64,000 nt of DNA from Vespa crabro (lineage: Eukaryota; Arthropoda; Insecta; Hymenoptera; Vespidae), in contig NC_060970.1 in NCBI RefSeq assembly GCF_910589235.1, positions 5,614,487 through 5,678,486 of the forward strand. Direction: 5' to 3'. The position numbers were made by a program, and so were the translations under genes. Positions 25,780 to 38,207 of this stretch are shown in pieces. Below the pieces are notes generated by a model. That model searched no databases, was not told where the DNA came from, and saw only the letters and a list, made by a program, of their open reading frames with translations. Position 1 is the stretch's first letter. Each line of letters opens with the position of its first letter.

Positions 25780-28163
25780 ATATAGATATATAATGCACAT
25801 GTATGCAGACAAAAGTTTGGTTGTGTCGGATCAAATGCGACGATCCCATCACGTTTTCGCACGATCTATTTTACGTAGGTGTCTAACGTTCAATGACTTC
25901 TCGAAATCTTTTTCTAAGTTTCTATTTATGAACTGATTGATCGTATTAGATGACCACTGATATTTTTTTTAGAATCTATTCAATGATACTTATTTCGAAT
26001 ATAACATATAATCTCGATCTATACGATAGTAATATCGAATATACGATAATAATAAAGAAATTCTTACTTACTTGTTTATTTATATCTAAATGAACGACAC
26101 TTTTTCCTATTATCTATATTACATTGAAAAATGTACTTTGAAAAGCAACGAATTCAACGATCGTCTCTTGGGAAGAGTCAAACGACGTGACACGAATTTG
26201 CGGGAAATTCAAAAATCGAAAAGGCGCCATAATACGAATTCCGTCACGAAGCTAAAGAAGTAAAAAGGAGAAAGAAGAATTTTGTAAATATACGTAATAT
26301 CTACGTAGGATCTTCTCGTTCTATCGTACGAAAAACATTCCTGATCTTTGACGAATTTTCTCCTTCTCCTTTGATTCAGTGTTGTATTCAAAGGAAAGGA
26401 AAAAAGGAGAAAACGCGTTCACGCGATTTCTTCGGAGAAAAAGGATTAATGGTAAACGTTGTAATAGAAATAATTTACCTTCGGAACGGTATACTTCGAT
26501 AAACGTAATTTCGATCTAGTGACGATATCTTCTAAACGGGTGTTGTCAAGGCCAAGCGATAGAACGAATCGGGTGAATTTATTTCCAAGAGATCTTAACG
26601 AAAATAAATGTTTCTCGCGATTGCATTCTACGGAGAGCGGACTCGAGAACTATTCGTTGAATCGCGTCCGTTGCTCGGTCTAAAACAAAATGGCGAACGC
26701 CGTGACAAAGGTGGTATTACGTTGTGAAGAAGCTCAGGAGAATGAAAATCTCGGTACGAGAAAGAAATTACTTTTCCCTACACTTTTCAATATTCTTCTT
26801 TTACATTTATTATCGTTCTTCTTTTCTCCTTCTTCTCTTTTTCTTTTTCTACTAACCTCTTTTACATTTCATTCGGGATCGAAAAACTAAAGGCTAACCG
26901 TGGTGTACCGTACTTTTGATCGAACTATAAACTTATATGTTACTTACTTCACGCAGCAACCGTTGGAGCGGCGCGCTTTTTGAAAATTGTACGAATTTTC
27001 ATTTTTTTTCACATTATTCTTTAATTACAATGAATCAAGATAATATTTGAGATTATGCTCAGCTTGTGATTTTCATAACATATAATTCCAAGTGAATCGT
27101 GTAAAAATAACAAATTAGCAAGTTTTGTACAGGTGCATCGAACGATGCCATATGGCAACCGTCCAGTTAGAAAAGTTTAGATATAATCGTGTAGCAGCAA
27201 CTGATATATGCGTTTTACACTTAGAATACGTTTATTTCGTAACTCATTCCAGACGGTACCTCTCTTCCGTACTTGGGTTAAGAAAATCGAGCAGGAGAAA
27301 GCGTGAAGCCGTCGTAATTCGACGGTCAATTCATTTTCAATGAGATCTCTATGCGCGTATACCGAGTCTCACATCGGCTTGGTTAACTCTTTCCAAGGGA
27401 TACACGATTTTATTTTACATGTTATTTTTTCTTTTTAATTATATTTCAGATTTGTCTGAATGCCAGTTAATGCAAATACCGGATGCGGTTTATCATTTGA
27501 TGAGACATACAGAATTGAAAAGATGCGATTTGTCCGGTAATGTTATAACAAAGATCCCGCCAAAATTTGCAGTGAAATTTTCCCTTATCACTGGTCAGTA
27601 TCAATGATAAATGTCTATAGGCTTCAATAAATATTTCCATTAATGAATATTTCTTTATAGAACTCAATCTAAGTCACAATCAAATGAGTAAACTCCCGGA
27701 AGAACTTGCTGAACTACAAGCATTGGAAAGACTCAACATTTCGCATAATACTTTTATCGCTTTGCCACCTGTTACCTGCCAGATACCTCAGCTTAAACGA
27801 CTTCTTGCCAATAATAACTCCATCATCGGTAAGTCTTCAGGATACAGAAGAAGAATCTAGAAAAATTATTCTTTGGTTAGTAAATGAATTGGCATACTTA
27901 TTAGAGAACTATGTAGAGAGCGAGGGAGCGAGAGAATTTATAAAAATTATAATAAAAGCAAGAGACAACAATATTTAGTACTTTCCTATTATATTTCAGA
28001 CGTCGATGTTGAGAGAATTAAACATGCACCGGCGTTGGAATACATAGATTTGCAAGCGAATCCATTAACGCCCAGAATGTACGATCTTCTGAGTACCTTG
28101 ACTCGTATCAGAGTGGAATTAACTCCACGGCAAGTAGAAGAATGGGAAGATTTGACGGTCTGA
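23702..28163 (+). CDS. LRRC20: Leucine-rich repeat-containing protein 20, long isoform
   Basis: Exons 23702-23858, 27450-27593, 27661-27828 and 28000-28163 give 210 codons plus stop in continuous frame. The shared part contains leucine-rich repeats: LSECQLMQIPDAVYHLM, LKRCDLSGNVITKIPPKF, LNLSHNQMSKLPEELAEL, LNISHNTFIALPPVTCQ, LKRLLANNNSI and LEYIDLQANPLTPRMYDLL. Repeat number and overall length fit LRRC20, a small intracellular LRR protein of unknown biochemical role. This isoform uses the distal first exon. A second in-frame ATG at 23774 sits in the strong context GCCATGG and may be the true start, making a leader of similar size to the proximal exon's. The proximal first exon is given separately. 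Confidence 0.85.
23859..26689 (+). other. LRRC20 intron and proximal promoter region
   Basis: 2.8 kb between the two alternative first exons. It holds CA/TG arrays (about 24270-24310, 24445-24465), an AAT array near 24955-24979 and a TA/TG array near 25747-25779. The last 150 bp before 26690 are less repetitive and should contain the proximal promoter and 5'UTR. No coding exon is supported. Confidence 0.5.
26690..26753 (+). CDS. LRRC20: LRRC20 alternative first coding exon (short isoform)
   Basis: ATG at 26690, donor after 26753 (G|GTACG), phase 1, exactly matching the acceptor at 27450. With the shared exons it encodes 179 residues, close to the about 184 residues of vertebrate LRRC20, so this is probably the main isoform. 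The exon encodes MANAVTKVVLRCEEAQENEN, which parallels RVVSRCEEAQDNCN of the distal exon; the two exons look like ancient duplicates with separate promoters. The start context is AAAACAAAATGGCG. Confidence 0.8.
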
Positions 28164-29347
28164 AACTGATCTTTAGCCTGACTTTAGTCCGATGAAAGAA
28201 GCAAGAAGAGAGGGATATTAACTTTGTTAAAAAAGAGCCAGCTGGAAGCTTTCACTTTTTACAAATGAGCTTTACGGCACAACGTTCTCTGCAAAGATTC
28301 GTTCAAGACTGCAAGAAATAATCCTTGCATAGTTTAAGAATTTAACAAATATTTTGTACAGTGATAATACGACTGACAGTAAGCGAATATGCAAGCGACT
28401 GTATTATATATATGAATTATATATATATATGAATATGTATATATAAATATTGATCGATTTCTATTTTAAAATGATAATTTTAAACATTTCTATAATATTA
28501 TATTTTCGATTCGCATTTAATCGAATCGGAGAAATCGATTGCTCTTTTTAATAGTATTGTTTCTTAGACTTAGTTTTTTATCTACTTGTATGCCTCTTCA
28601 ATTTATTCTAATCGATAGTCGTTAAAAAATCACAAAAAGGAAACAAATTATTATTACTTTTATCCGACAAATTTTTCTCTGAAATATGTAAGATAGTACC
28701 GTCTACTTATTTATTTCATTATATATATTTTAAAACTATATTAACAGTATACAACTGCCAATCTTGCGGTTGATCGATCTTTGACAATAACATTGATTTT
28801 CTTTAATGAAAGAGTAAGGTAACAAATCTTTCTCTTAGCACATACACATATATATGTATATATATACATATATAAAGTAAATAATAAATATAAGAAAAAA
28901 GATTATATATCTGAAAATAACAAAATCGCCTCTGCTGTTATTTATATTTGTAATTGTATAGAAAACAAAAAAATATTAATCTGCAAATGTATGTGCATGT
29001 ACACATACACATACGCAAAATTGTAAATTCAACACTCTATCGTAACGTATTGTTAATCTAGTCAACAATTTATGGGACGTTGCAATAATGTATTTAAAAA
29101 AATGAGAGAGAGAGAGAGAGAGAGAGGGAGAAAGAAAAACAAAAGCAGTTGTTTCCTTTACTCTCTTAATCAATAAATGTAATAAAATAACAAATAAAAG
29201 AAAAAGAAGAAATTTGATGCTACCTTGATTTTTATTGACATCAAAATGTGTGTATGTCATATCAGAGCACGCATACATCATACATATGCATACATATATA
29301 CTCACACGAGTTTCCTCTCTCTCTGTGTCGTAGTTTTGTTTTCGAAC

Positions 29348-29714
29348 AACAATAATAATAATAATAATAATAATAGTAATAATAATAATAATAATAGTAG
29401 TAGTAGTAATAACTAATAATCTACGACATAATCAATATATAACATTGCTGTGTGTGAGTAATATGTTTTCACATTTTAATGTATAAATCGGAGTCACTTT
29501 AAACTCGCGACATACAAGTAGTAGACGTATGCTAGTCATATACAACACGTGTAAATGAGTTATATTGTTTTACTACATATATTTTCTTATTAACATAATA
29601 AAATAATATAATAATAATAATAATAATAATAATAAAATGTGTAATGAGTCGCAGAATTAATTATCTACAATACTTGTTCGTCGTTATGAAATCACAAAAA
29701 AATATACATTACAA

Positions 29715-29747
<33 letters not shown>
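29348..29747. repeat. Cluster of three (AAT)n arrays
   Basis: Arrays at about 29348-29410 (AAT drifting to TAG), 29610-29635 and 29717-29747 fall within 400 bp. The spacing suggests independent expansions in one AT-rich patch. Confidence 0.9.
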
Positions 29748-29979
29748 TAAAACAATAATTGAACATTGATTATTAAAAAAATTTTACTCTCGCAGATTCA
29801 TCCATTCTTTCAATCTCTCTCTCTCTCTCTCACACTCTCTCGCAAGAATACTGTCTCGCAAATTGATAATAATGATAATTTTTTTCAACGTTTTGCGATA
29901 ATAAATAATTCCGTTAAATCGCAATACCGAAGAAAAAATGCATGACACGTGCGTACTAGGAATTGTACATACACGTCAG

Positions 29980-30012
<33 letters not shown>

Positions 30013-30203
30013 ATAACTAAAGAGATTTTGTTCAGAAGTAATTGAACAAAGTCTTTATTAGGTGCTGTATGTGTACGTGTGTATGACAATAGAGGGAAAG
30101 GGGGAGAGAAAAAGGTTTATTTAAAAACCTTTCATTATTTTCAGTGCTTGCATATTTCATTATATACCGAAAGCTACGCTTTAATAATTGAATATATTTA
30201 TAA

Positions 30204-30229
<26 letters not shown>
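30204..30229. repeat. (TG)n microsatellite
   Basis: Thirteen TG units followed by a run of G residues. Confidence 0.95.
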
Positions 30230-30235
<6 letters not shown>

Positions 30236-30987
30236 GGGGGTGCGTGCATACGTGGGTATGTTGTATGTATGTACATATACATTAATACGCAAGAATATTA
30301 TCAACTGCCCGATGTGATTTTTTTATTAGTTTGCGTTTAGAATCACGTTTAGAAATAGGACGATATTCTATATAGGCTTCTGCTATATTAAGCAGCACAA
30401 AGTAGGAACTACTTCCAAGCTTAGATCAAAATGAAAACACTTTTCTAATAAAATTTATAGAAACTGTCTTCATTTCAATTATTCGAGTTTCTAGCTTTAT
30501 TGGAAGTTACTCCTTCTTTTTTCATCGTCTGGCACTCTTTACTCGTGTACCATTCGTTCTTTCTTTCGTTTCCACGGAATATTATGTACAGAAATCTATA
30601 CCCTAACTAATTCACACTCAGACGTATTTCTTTTTTCTTTTTCCTAAAGAAAGATTTTTTTTTTCTTTTTTTCTTTTTTTTTCTTTTTTAAAGAGAAGAA
30701 GACTCGCTCCGGGGTCAGACCTTGTCGTACATGTGTTCATTAACATTAGCAATTTATAATCTTCAAATTCTTTTTATTATTTTTTTTTTCTTTTCTTTTT
30801 CTTCAACAGAAATAAAAAATCCCTTTTTAAGGAATAAGAGAATTGATGTTGATTTCTTAAAAATTGAGAAAATTTGTAAGAATATTTTCTTTCAATTAAA
30901 AATGAATAATATAAATATTTTTATACAAAAGGATAAGAGAGGAAGTAAATGGAGAAATCCAAAATTGATGCAAAGGCAAAGGGAGAG

Positions 30988-30998
30988 AAAAAAAAAAG

Positions 30999-31028
<30 letters not shown>
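30988..31028. repeat. Poly-A tract
   Basis: About forty nucleotides, almost all A with one or two G, downstream of Cip4. It could be a retroposon tail, but I see no matching element body or target duplication. Confidence 0.85.
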
Positions 31029-31030
<2 letters not shown>

Positions 31031-31608
31031 ATATAAATCAGTCTTCTTGTTCTCCTGGCATTTTTCGTAAGAGTCTGTCCCTGAGCATAGTCAGCTATAA
31101 ATCTTCAATAATTATAATTCGGTATAAAAAGAAAGTCAAACTCGCACAACAGTTGTTCTATGTAAAATGAAACGAAGAAAGGGGCCAAATAAATACTATG
31201 CAATAAGATATTTACTTTCTTCGGTAGAGTCACAAATCTTTGTTACTTGTGCGTTGTCTAAAAGTAAACAGCACATAGTTTTTTTTTCTTCTTTTATTAT
31301 TTGTGACCGTCAAATTAGACGATTCATTCGTCTATCTAGGCGACACAAGAAGGATTAAGTGTAATTTGGAAGCTTCAAGTATCAGTGCGCGATTGAATTC
31401 TACTGTACGTAACTATACAAACATAAAATTGTATAGAACTTGATTTGTCCCAAGCAAGTACATTTTAACGGGAAGCTTTGTTTTTTGCTTGTGTTTACAA
31501 AGCAGAACTTTCTTTCTTTTTTCTTTTTGTTCGGTCTTTGTTCTCTTTAGAAATTAGAAAAATGGAGCAAATGGCATTGGATATATTTGGCCATTATCAT
31601 CCTCCTCT

Positions 31609-31623
31609 TCGTCGTCGTCTTCA

Positions 31624-31671
<48 letters not shown>
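31609..31671. repeat. (CGT)n trinucleotide array
   Basis: About twenty CGT units with one early interruption, about 270 bp beyond the Cip4 stop codon and probably in its 3'UTR (read there as ACG repeats). It is unusually GC-rich and CpG-dense for this AT-rich region. Confidence 0.95.
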
Positions 31672-31938
31672 TATCGTTGGCAACTCTCCGAACTTGAAAA
31701 TATTAGCACGTGTCAATATCAGACGATTAGACTTTCCTAATTAAGAATAGAAAGAAATTGATAAGCCCAGTGCCAATAATTAAGCCAACGCTTCTTAGCA
31801 CTCGAATGAATAACTTCATCGAGCAAACTTGAAGGAATCTTAGCATTAAAGTTCAAAAATGTCGCATTGAACCATAACACTGGATTGATCATTGCGCTTT
31901 GAAGTTAGGTATCTCATTTAATGACCTAAAAGGAGCGG

Positions 31939-33258
31939 CTATGTATTGTACAGGTGACACTCTATGTATGATGTTGGTACAAATCCTTCGATTGGTTGAG
32001 AGATACGACGAACACGTGTCCATCCATCGCCCTGGTCTAATTCGATCATATACAATTCTTCACCATCGTACATTGGTATAGAACCTTCGCTAGTAGCTAA
32101 AAACGATGATTTTTTTTAATGCCAATCTCTTAAATCCTTTAAAATCGATATTTTAAAGGTTTGTATGCCTACCGTCGAAAGGATAAAGTGCTCTACAGGT
32201 TCCTAATGGCGGTTGTGCATCTATCTCATCAACATAATATTCTTCTCCTCCACTTCCAGGAAGTGACGTTCTTGATTCTCCAAGACCAGATTCCGGGCTA
32301 TTCGTGGAACTGTGCATCAGTACCGTAAAGCAAAATCTTGTCTATTGGTCTTAGACAAATATTCTTCTCTACTTTTTTTTTTTGTTTTCTTTTTTCAATA
32401 TACAAATGAATCTTCTTTTTTGTTCTTCAACGAAATTACTACACATTTTTTATTTTCTATTTATTATTTCTTATTGAAATACTTTGCTTACCCATGACTT
32501 GGTTGAGGAGTACCTGGCGCACTCTTTTTATGAACTGGCTGATTCGCATTCGCATTACTAACACTAGAATCAGAAGCTGATCTTGAAAGACTTTCTTCTC
32601 CTCCCGAATGACTGGATCTTCTTGAACTTAACGGCCTTGTCGCTGAGCCATTACTCGTAGGCTTTCGTTGGACTTGACTTGGACTGAAAGGAAAATAAAA
32701 ATGATATTTTCAATAAAAATTTCTTTCTTTTATTACTAGTACGGGCGCGTTTGCAACGTTACCTGGATAAGCTAACGCCGGCGCGCATGGCTTCTTCCAA
32801 ATAACCTTGAAACTTTGCTAATTCCGCACCAAGTTTGTCCAATTTATTGCTAGATTGATTCAATTGGCCTTCTATACTCATTGGATCACCTAATGCTGGA
32901 TTTTGCTCGTAGACACCTTTCATCTTCATCAAACCATCTCTTGCTGCAGTTTCCTGTTGAATCTTGGCCTGAATTTCATCGAGTTTGTGTTGCAATCTTT
33001 TCTTCCGTTGATTTGGAGGTAAATCGCTGCAGTCCTCCTTCGCCCCATCGCCATAACCCGGCACGTTGTTCTGAAATGTTTCAATTTATGTAATTGCAGT
33101 GTTCAATGACGAAACTCTATCAAGTGAAATAGAGGACTACATGAGAAAAAAGCATGTCACAAATGCAACGCATCAATCCTGTTATTTAACGGAACACAAA
33201 TTAATATATTGATTATTAAGCTATAATACGTATGTTTATGTACATATATATACATACA

Positions 33259-33292
<34 letters not shown>

Positions 33293-34138
33293 GACATATA
33301 TCAATGACTAATAAAGCTAGAAACTAGAATTTGACATGTGAAATTAAAGAAAATAAATTGGCTTCAAAGGAATGAATACAATAAGGAGGATGTTCATTAA
33401 AAGAATAATGGCCATTTTGTATAGAGAAGGAGGACAGACCTTTAAAGCTATGCACACCTCGATCAACTTCTGTTGTTCGCATGAAACAAATTCCAAAAGC
33501 GTTTCATTCAGCATATAAATGGGGAAGTAGTATTTTAATGATTACATAGAGTAAAAATTCAAATAGTGATACCCTTTGTATACTTTTAATAATATTTCTC
33601 AATCAGTTGAACTTTTACTCTCGAAGATAAAACATTCGTAATGATAAACAAACTCACAGTCACAGTTCTCAAGTGCAGGATTTGTTAAGATTGCAAAGTG
33701 ACGGACGATCAAGCCATCTACGGTGTACTTACTAAATGCGATAATATCCAAATTCATAGCCCATGGATGATTGGAAACAAGAGAGACCGCAGGCAGATCG
33801 AACCGTCCACCAAATTAATAAAATATACAGAAGAAAAAGAAGTTACATTCTCTTAAGAAGAAGTTCTGTGCAACGAGTATCATGTACATATTCGTAATGA
33901 GAAAGAAATAAAGAGAAACAAAGCAAAATAATATCTAAACTTTGTGACGTTACGAAAGAAAAGAAAAGAACGTACTTTGACTCGTTAAAAGGAATAAAAT
34001 TCAATGTAAATGCATGCTTGATAAAAAACAACAATGTGCATTATAAATTTTACAAGCTTCCTCTTTTTCGATAATATCATATACAACCGCGCGCGTGCGT
34101 CTGTGTGCGTGTGTAAACAAACAAATAAATAAATATAC

Positions 34139-34169
<31 letters not shown>

Positions 34170-36213
34170 ACTCAGGATAAAGGTAAAAGAAAAAGAAGAG
34201 AAAGAAAGAGAAGAAAACATGCTTCATCATATTCCCCATAGCCCTTACGTTTTTGAGATAAATTCTGCATCGATATATATGGAAGGAGGTTCGCATTAGT
34301 GATAAATGAAACGAATAACAAGAAAGAAATATTCACCTTATTGCTACTAAAAATTCCAAAAAGTCCAACTCTCTTTTTGATCTTCCCACCGGATACAGTT
34401 CCCTTTACTGTCAGATGATTATGTATCGGCTGCATCGCAGGTTGTGATAATTGACTGTTACTATCGTACGTCTTGGCAACGGAAAGATCTTCGAATGGAA
34501 AATCTCCTGGCGGTTGGAAACCACTTTTATACCGTTCGATAACTAACAACGTATCTTCCTTCTCGTTAATCTCATTCGCTGCCTTTTCAATTCCATCCAA
34601 ACATTGAGCGATTATTGGCGCAACTGCACGTTCTATTTCCACTGACTTGATCATATAATTTCGCATGTTTTTTATTCTCTTCTCATCTAATTCCTAATTA
34701 AAGCGGAAATTAATGAACATTAATGTATTATATCTCAAAGAATACATATTTACCGACAGGTATTACCTGTAGATGCTGAAATACTTCTGGCATGGACGTA
34801 TGATAATGCAATGTTTGCATGTCATTTGTCTTTTGCAACTGATTGGCGTACTCCGTCTTTGCTTCTTCGCTTTGTTGCGTTTTCAGGGTCATGTTCATCC
34901 TCTGCTTTTCTACCTATTATAATAAATAACAAAAGTGTTACTACAACGATCTTCGATGGATATAACTGTCATGAAACAAGTATTAACAAATTATTCTTAT
35001 TTATGAGAAAACGCGTTATCAACGCGTTATAACTATATACCTCGGCTCTGGAAAGATTCAGATCAGCGTCAGCTCTCTGATAATTTTCAACAGCTCTTTC
35101 CGCTTCGCGAAAAGCTTTCTCATATGCTTTTCTAGCTCGTTCCAAATTACCAATTTGTCCGGCCAATGCTGCCCTCAATCTGATACCCTCTTGCAAATAC
35201 TTTTTGCGATCTTCTTTGAAATCCTTCACAAGTATGTTCAATTCCCGTAGAACGGTAGCTTGCAAATTTTCCGCAATGACCTCCCTCTGGCCAGCTTGGT
35301 CGTTCACTTCGTTTAATTCCATTTTAAAGGCCCGACATGGGCTGTATCTGTGAAGAAAAGTAAACAAGAAAGTTGATTATAAATTAAATTAAAAAATACC
35401 ATCTCTTTTTCTACACAGAAGACATTTGAATTTTCTTCCACGTTCTATTAGATCTAACTATTGATCTAACTATTAGATCAAACTATTAACATTAATAATT
35501 TCTCTACCAATTTTCATAGTATAATGCAGAGAACCAAGAAGCTTATTATTCATTTTTGATATCAACAAATGTTCAAGTCGCCCTAATACTTTGTTTTCTT
35601 AGCAGCAACAACGTCAGTAGTCATCGTACAAACGATCATTAAGAACGATTCTGTAGCATCCAATAAGAGAAAAAAGAGAGAGAGAGAGAGACTCATAACG
35701 CGAACATCACGAGAGGCACGATCGTCTTCTTACGTGCCTAAGACTGCCTGGTACTCACTTATAATCCTCCTCCTCTTCTTTCTTCTTCGGTTCTTTCGGC
35801 TGATAACTCTTCACGAGTCGTCTGCAAAGAGAAACGAAACAATATTATTGGCTTGGATATATATCTAAACGATTCCGAGTTTTATGATCTAACCTTAGTA
35901 TCATTAAAATATAATCACATCATACTTTGTCTATTCTGCTTTTACACCTCTGCTTACAAACGCGAATCGCGTTGTACATTTATTCGTAGGACATTAATGT
36001 ATACCCATAACAGTGCACATCGCACAGGAACATTACGTGCAACGTACGCTCTTAAAAATGTAATAATAAATCTGAATGGATGAATATTGCAATGGGCCAA
36101 ATAATGTCACAATTTTCAATATTTTAGATGGACTCTTTCAAAGGAAGAAGGAAAAAAAGACGAAATAATTTTTTGCAAGCATTCTTCAAGAATACAAAAC
36201 TTCTCGTAAAAAG

Positions 36214-36244
<31 letters not shown>

Positions 36245-38129
36245 AGAAAGATTTCTCAGAAGGGATTAACAGCAGATTCGTCATACGATAACCCCCAAAG
36301 ATATCCTAAAATAATAAATGATCTCTTTAGAAAAGCCTATTCTATCGACGAATTTTCGATTTATCTACATGGGACGAGATAACGCGATAAAACGCAACGA
36401 AGGACTATCAACGCACACAGATAAAACATATTCGCATAGGTGTAAGAGAAGACATAAAAGCAGTCGTATACATACGTATACATACGTAGTAACCACTAAG
36501 TCTTCTTGAGAGAGCGAGAGAGAGAGAGAGAGAGACACACCCGATAGAGAACAAAAGTATGTAATACACGCTACATAGACCGGCATTCAGGGAACAAACA
36601 AGGGGACCTTTAATACAATATTACAACTCGAGTCCCTGAACTCTGTAGGGTGCGTGAGACTCACTTATTATACAGGATGTTCCATTCAAAGTATTAATGT
36701 ATTAACTTTGAGCAAAGCTTCGTTCTTACGTTGACACACACACACACACAGGGAGAGAGAGAGGGCTAAGAGATAATTAAATAAATAAATAAATAAATAA
36801 TCATTGGATACCTGAGCTTGGCCGCATATTCCACCTCGATGGCACATCGATCACGAATAAAATGTCCATATCTCTCGAGAAAGTCTATCCCTTTTTGCGT
36901 ATGATGGGATAGATTGTCGAACTGGTCCTGAAATAATTAACAAAACAAATGTATATTTTATTAATTCATATTAATGCGTCGATAAGAAGTCGATAAGAAG
37001 CGAATTTTTTGAAAGAAATTTTTACGTTTTTCTAAGAAACGATTACATTCCCATTACTGATGTTAATAAGACAATAATCACTGATGATTGAACGAGAGTC
37101 AAAGAAAAAAAAAATATCTTGCACACACGCAAAACAAGTTTTCCACGTTCGCTCTTCACAATGAAGAATTTCGTAAGATATTTAGCGACGCGGCACGAAA
37201 AGTGAAACTTCGAGCACTTAATGAGAACTTGTGGCTCTTCTTTATCATTCTTCAAAATCTCTAAGAAATACTAATACAAACAACGCTAAACGTTTCAATA
37301 AATTCCATAACCTAACAATTTGTTTTTAAACTTTCCTCGATGAATGGAAACAATTTGCTAATTAATCGATCGATCAATTTCACCAATACGAATTATCACA
37401 ATAATATATTTCATTTGTTAACGCGCACAACATTTTTATTAATTTTCTAATGAGAAAGTTTGAAGGACTTGGACGACGAAACAAGAAATGGAGAATGCGA
37501 GCTCGATCGTTCAAGGACGATATAGTGTCTTTCTACGTTTACGCTAGTTGCGGATTAAGGACAAAACGGTACCATTCTTCTGCTGCTCTGTGTGCGTGCG
37601 TGTGCGTGTGTGTACGAGTGGTCGAGGCAGAAACTAATCGTGTGTTTCTAAATATGTATATACATACGTATGAGTGTTAGTATTTGAAACACGTTACTTT
37701 CATTTCCAACGACGAATAGTACATAATGGCCATTCAAGAATCTTGGATCATCATTTCTACGTACTCTCCATCTTTGTTTCTCGATTAATATGATCGATAT
37801 TACACGATACAAACATAATGGTCTTTTTTTTAAATTAGTAATTTCTTGGAGAAAGGCCACGATGGATATTATGACAACCAATCGCAATTAAAAACGATAT
37901 TTATCATATATCTTAAAGTTACGTGTATATAGGTTATGCCAGCTGAGAATAATAATGAACATATCAACGCGCGTCTGTGCATGAAACAGAACATTTTATA
38001 TTAATCAGAATATCGTTTACTTACAATCAAATAAATTTCTTTCTTTGATATTTTATCGTATCATTCGAAACAAGGGAGATATTACAAACAAGTGTTGCGT
38101 TGTATAAACCGAAGCACCCTATACATGTG

Positions 38130-38207
<78 letters not shown>

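Larger units (their letters stand above)
28164..31938. other. Convergent spacer between LRRC20 and Cip4
   Basis: Both neighbouring genes point into this 3.8 kb, so it should be made largely of 3'UTRs. An AATAAA at 28883-28888 could serve LRRC20. For Cip4 (minus strand) TTTATT occurs near 31296 and elsewhere, but I cannot choose among them. It contains three AAT-type arrays at 29348-29747, a TG array, long poly-A and a CGT array, each listed or described separately. No open frame resembles a known protein. Confidence 0.6.

Noticed and set aside
29348..29747. Regularly spaced AAT arrays as a possible CRISPR-like array
   Set aside because: They are plain microsatellites with no constant repeat and spacer pattern, in a eukaryotic genome.
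33599..33814. Minus-strand open frame of about 72 codons in a Cip4 intron with protein-like composition
   Set aside because: No AG acceptor lies at its upstream end, the only good donor inside (GTAAGTAC) would cut it in the middle, and I recognise no family. Open frames of this length are common by chance here.
36667..36690. Lone TACAGGATGTTCCATTCAAA, similar to transposon termini
   Set aside because: No inverted partner within reach; could be a solo fragment or chance.
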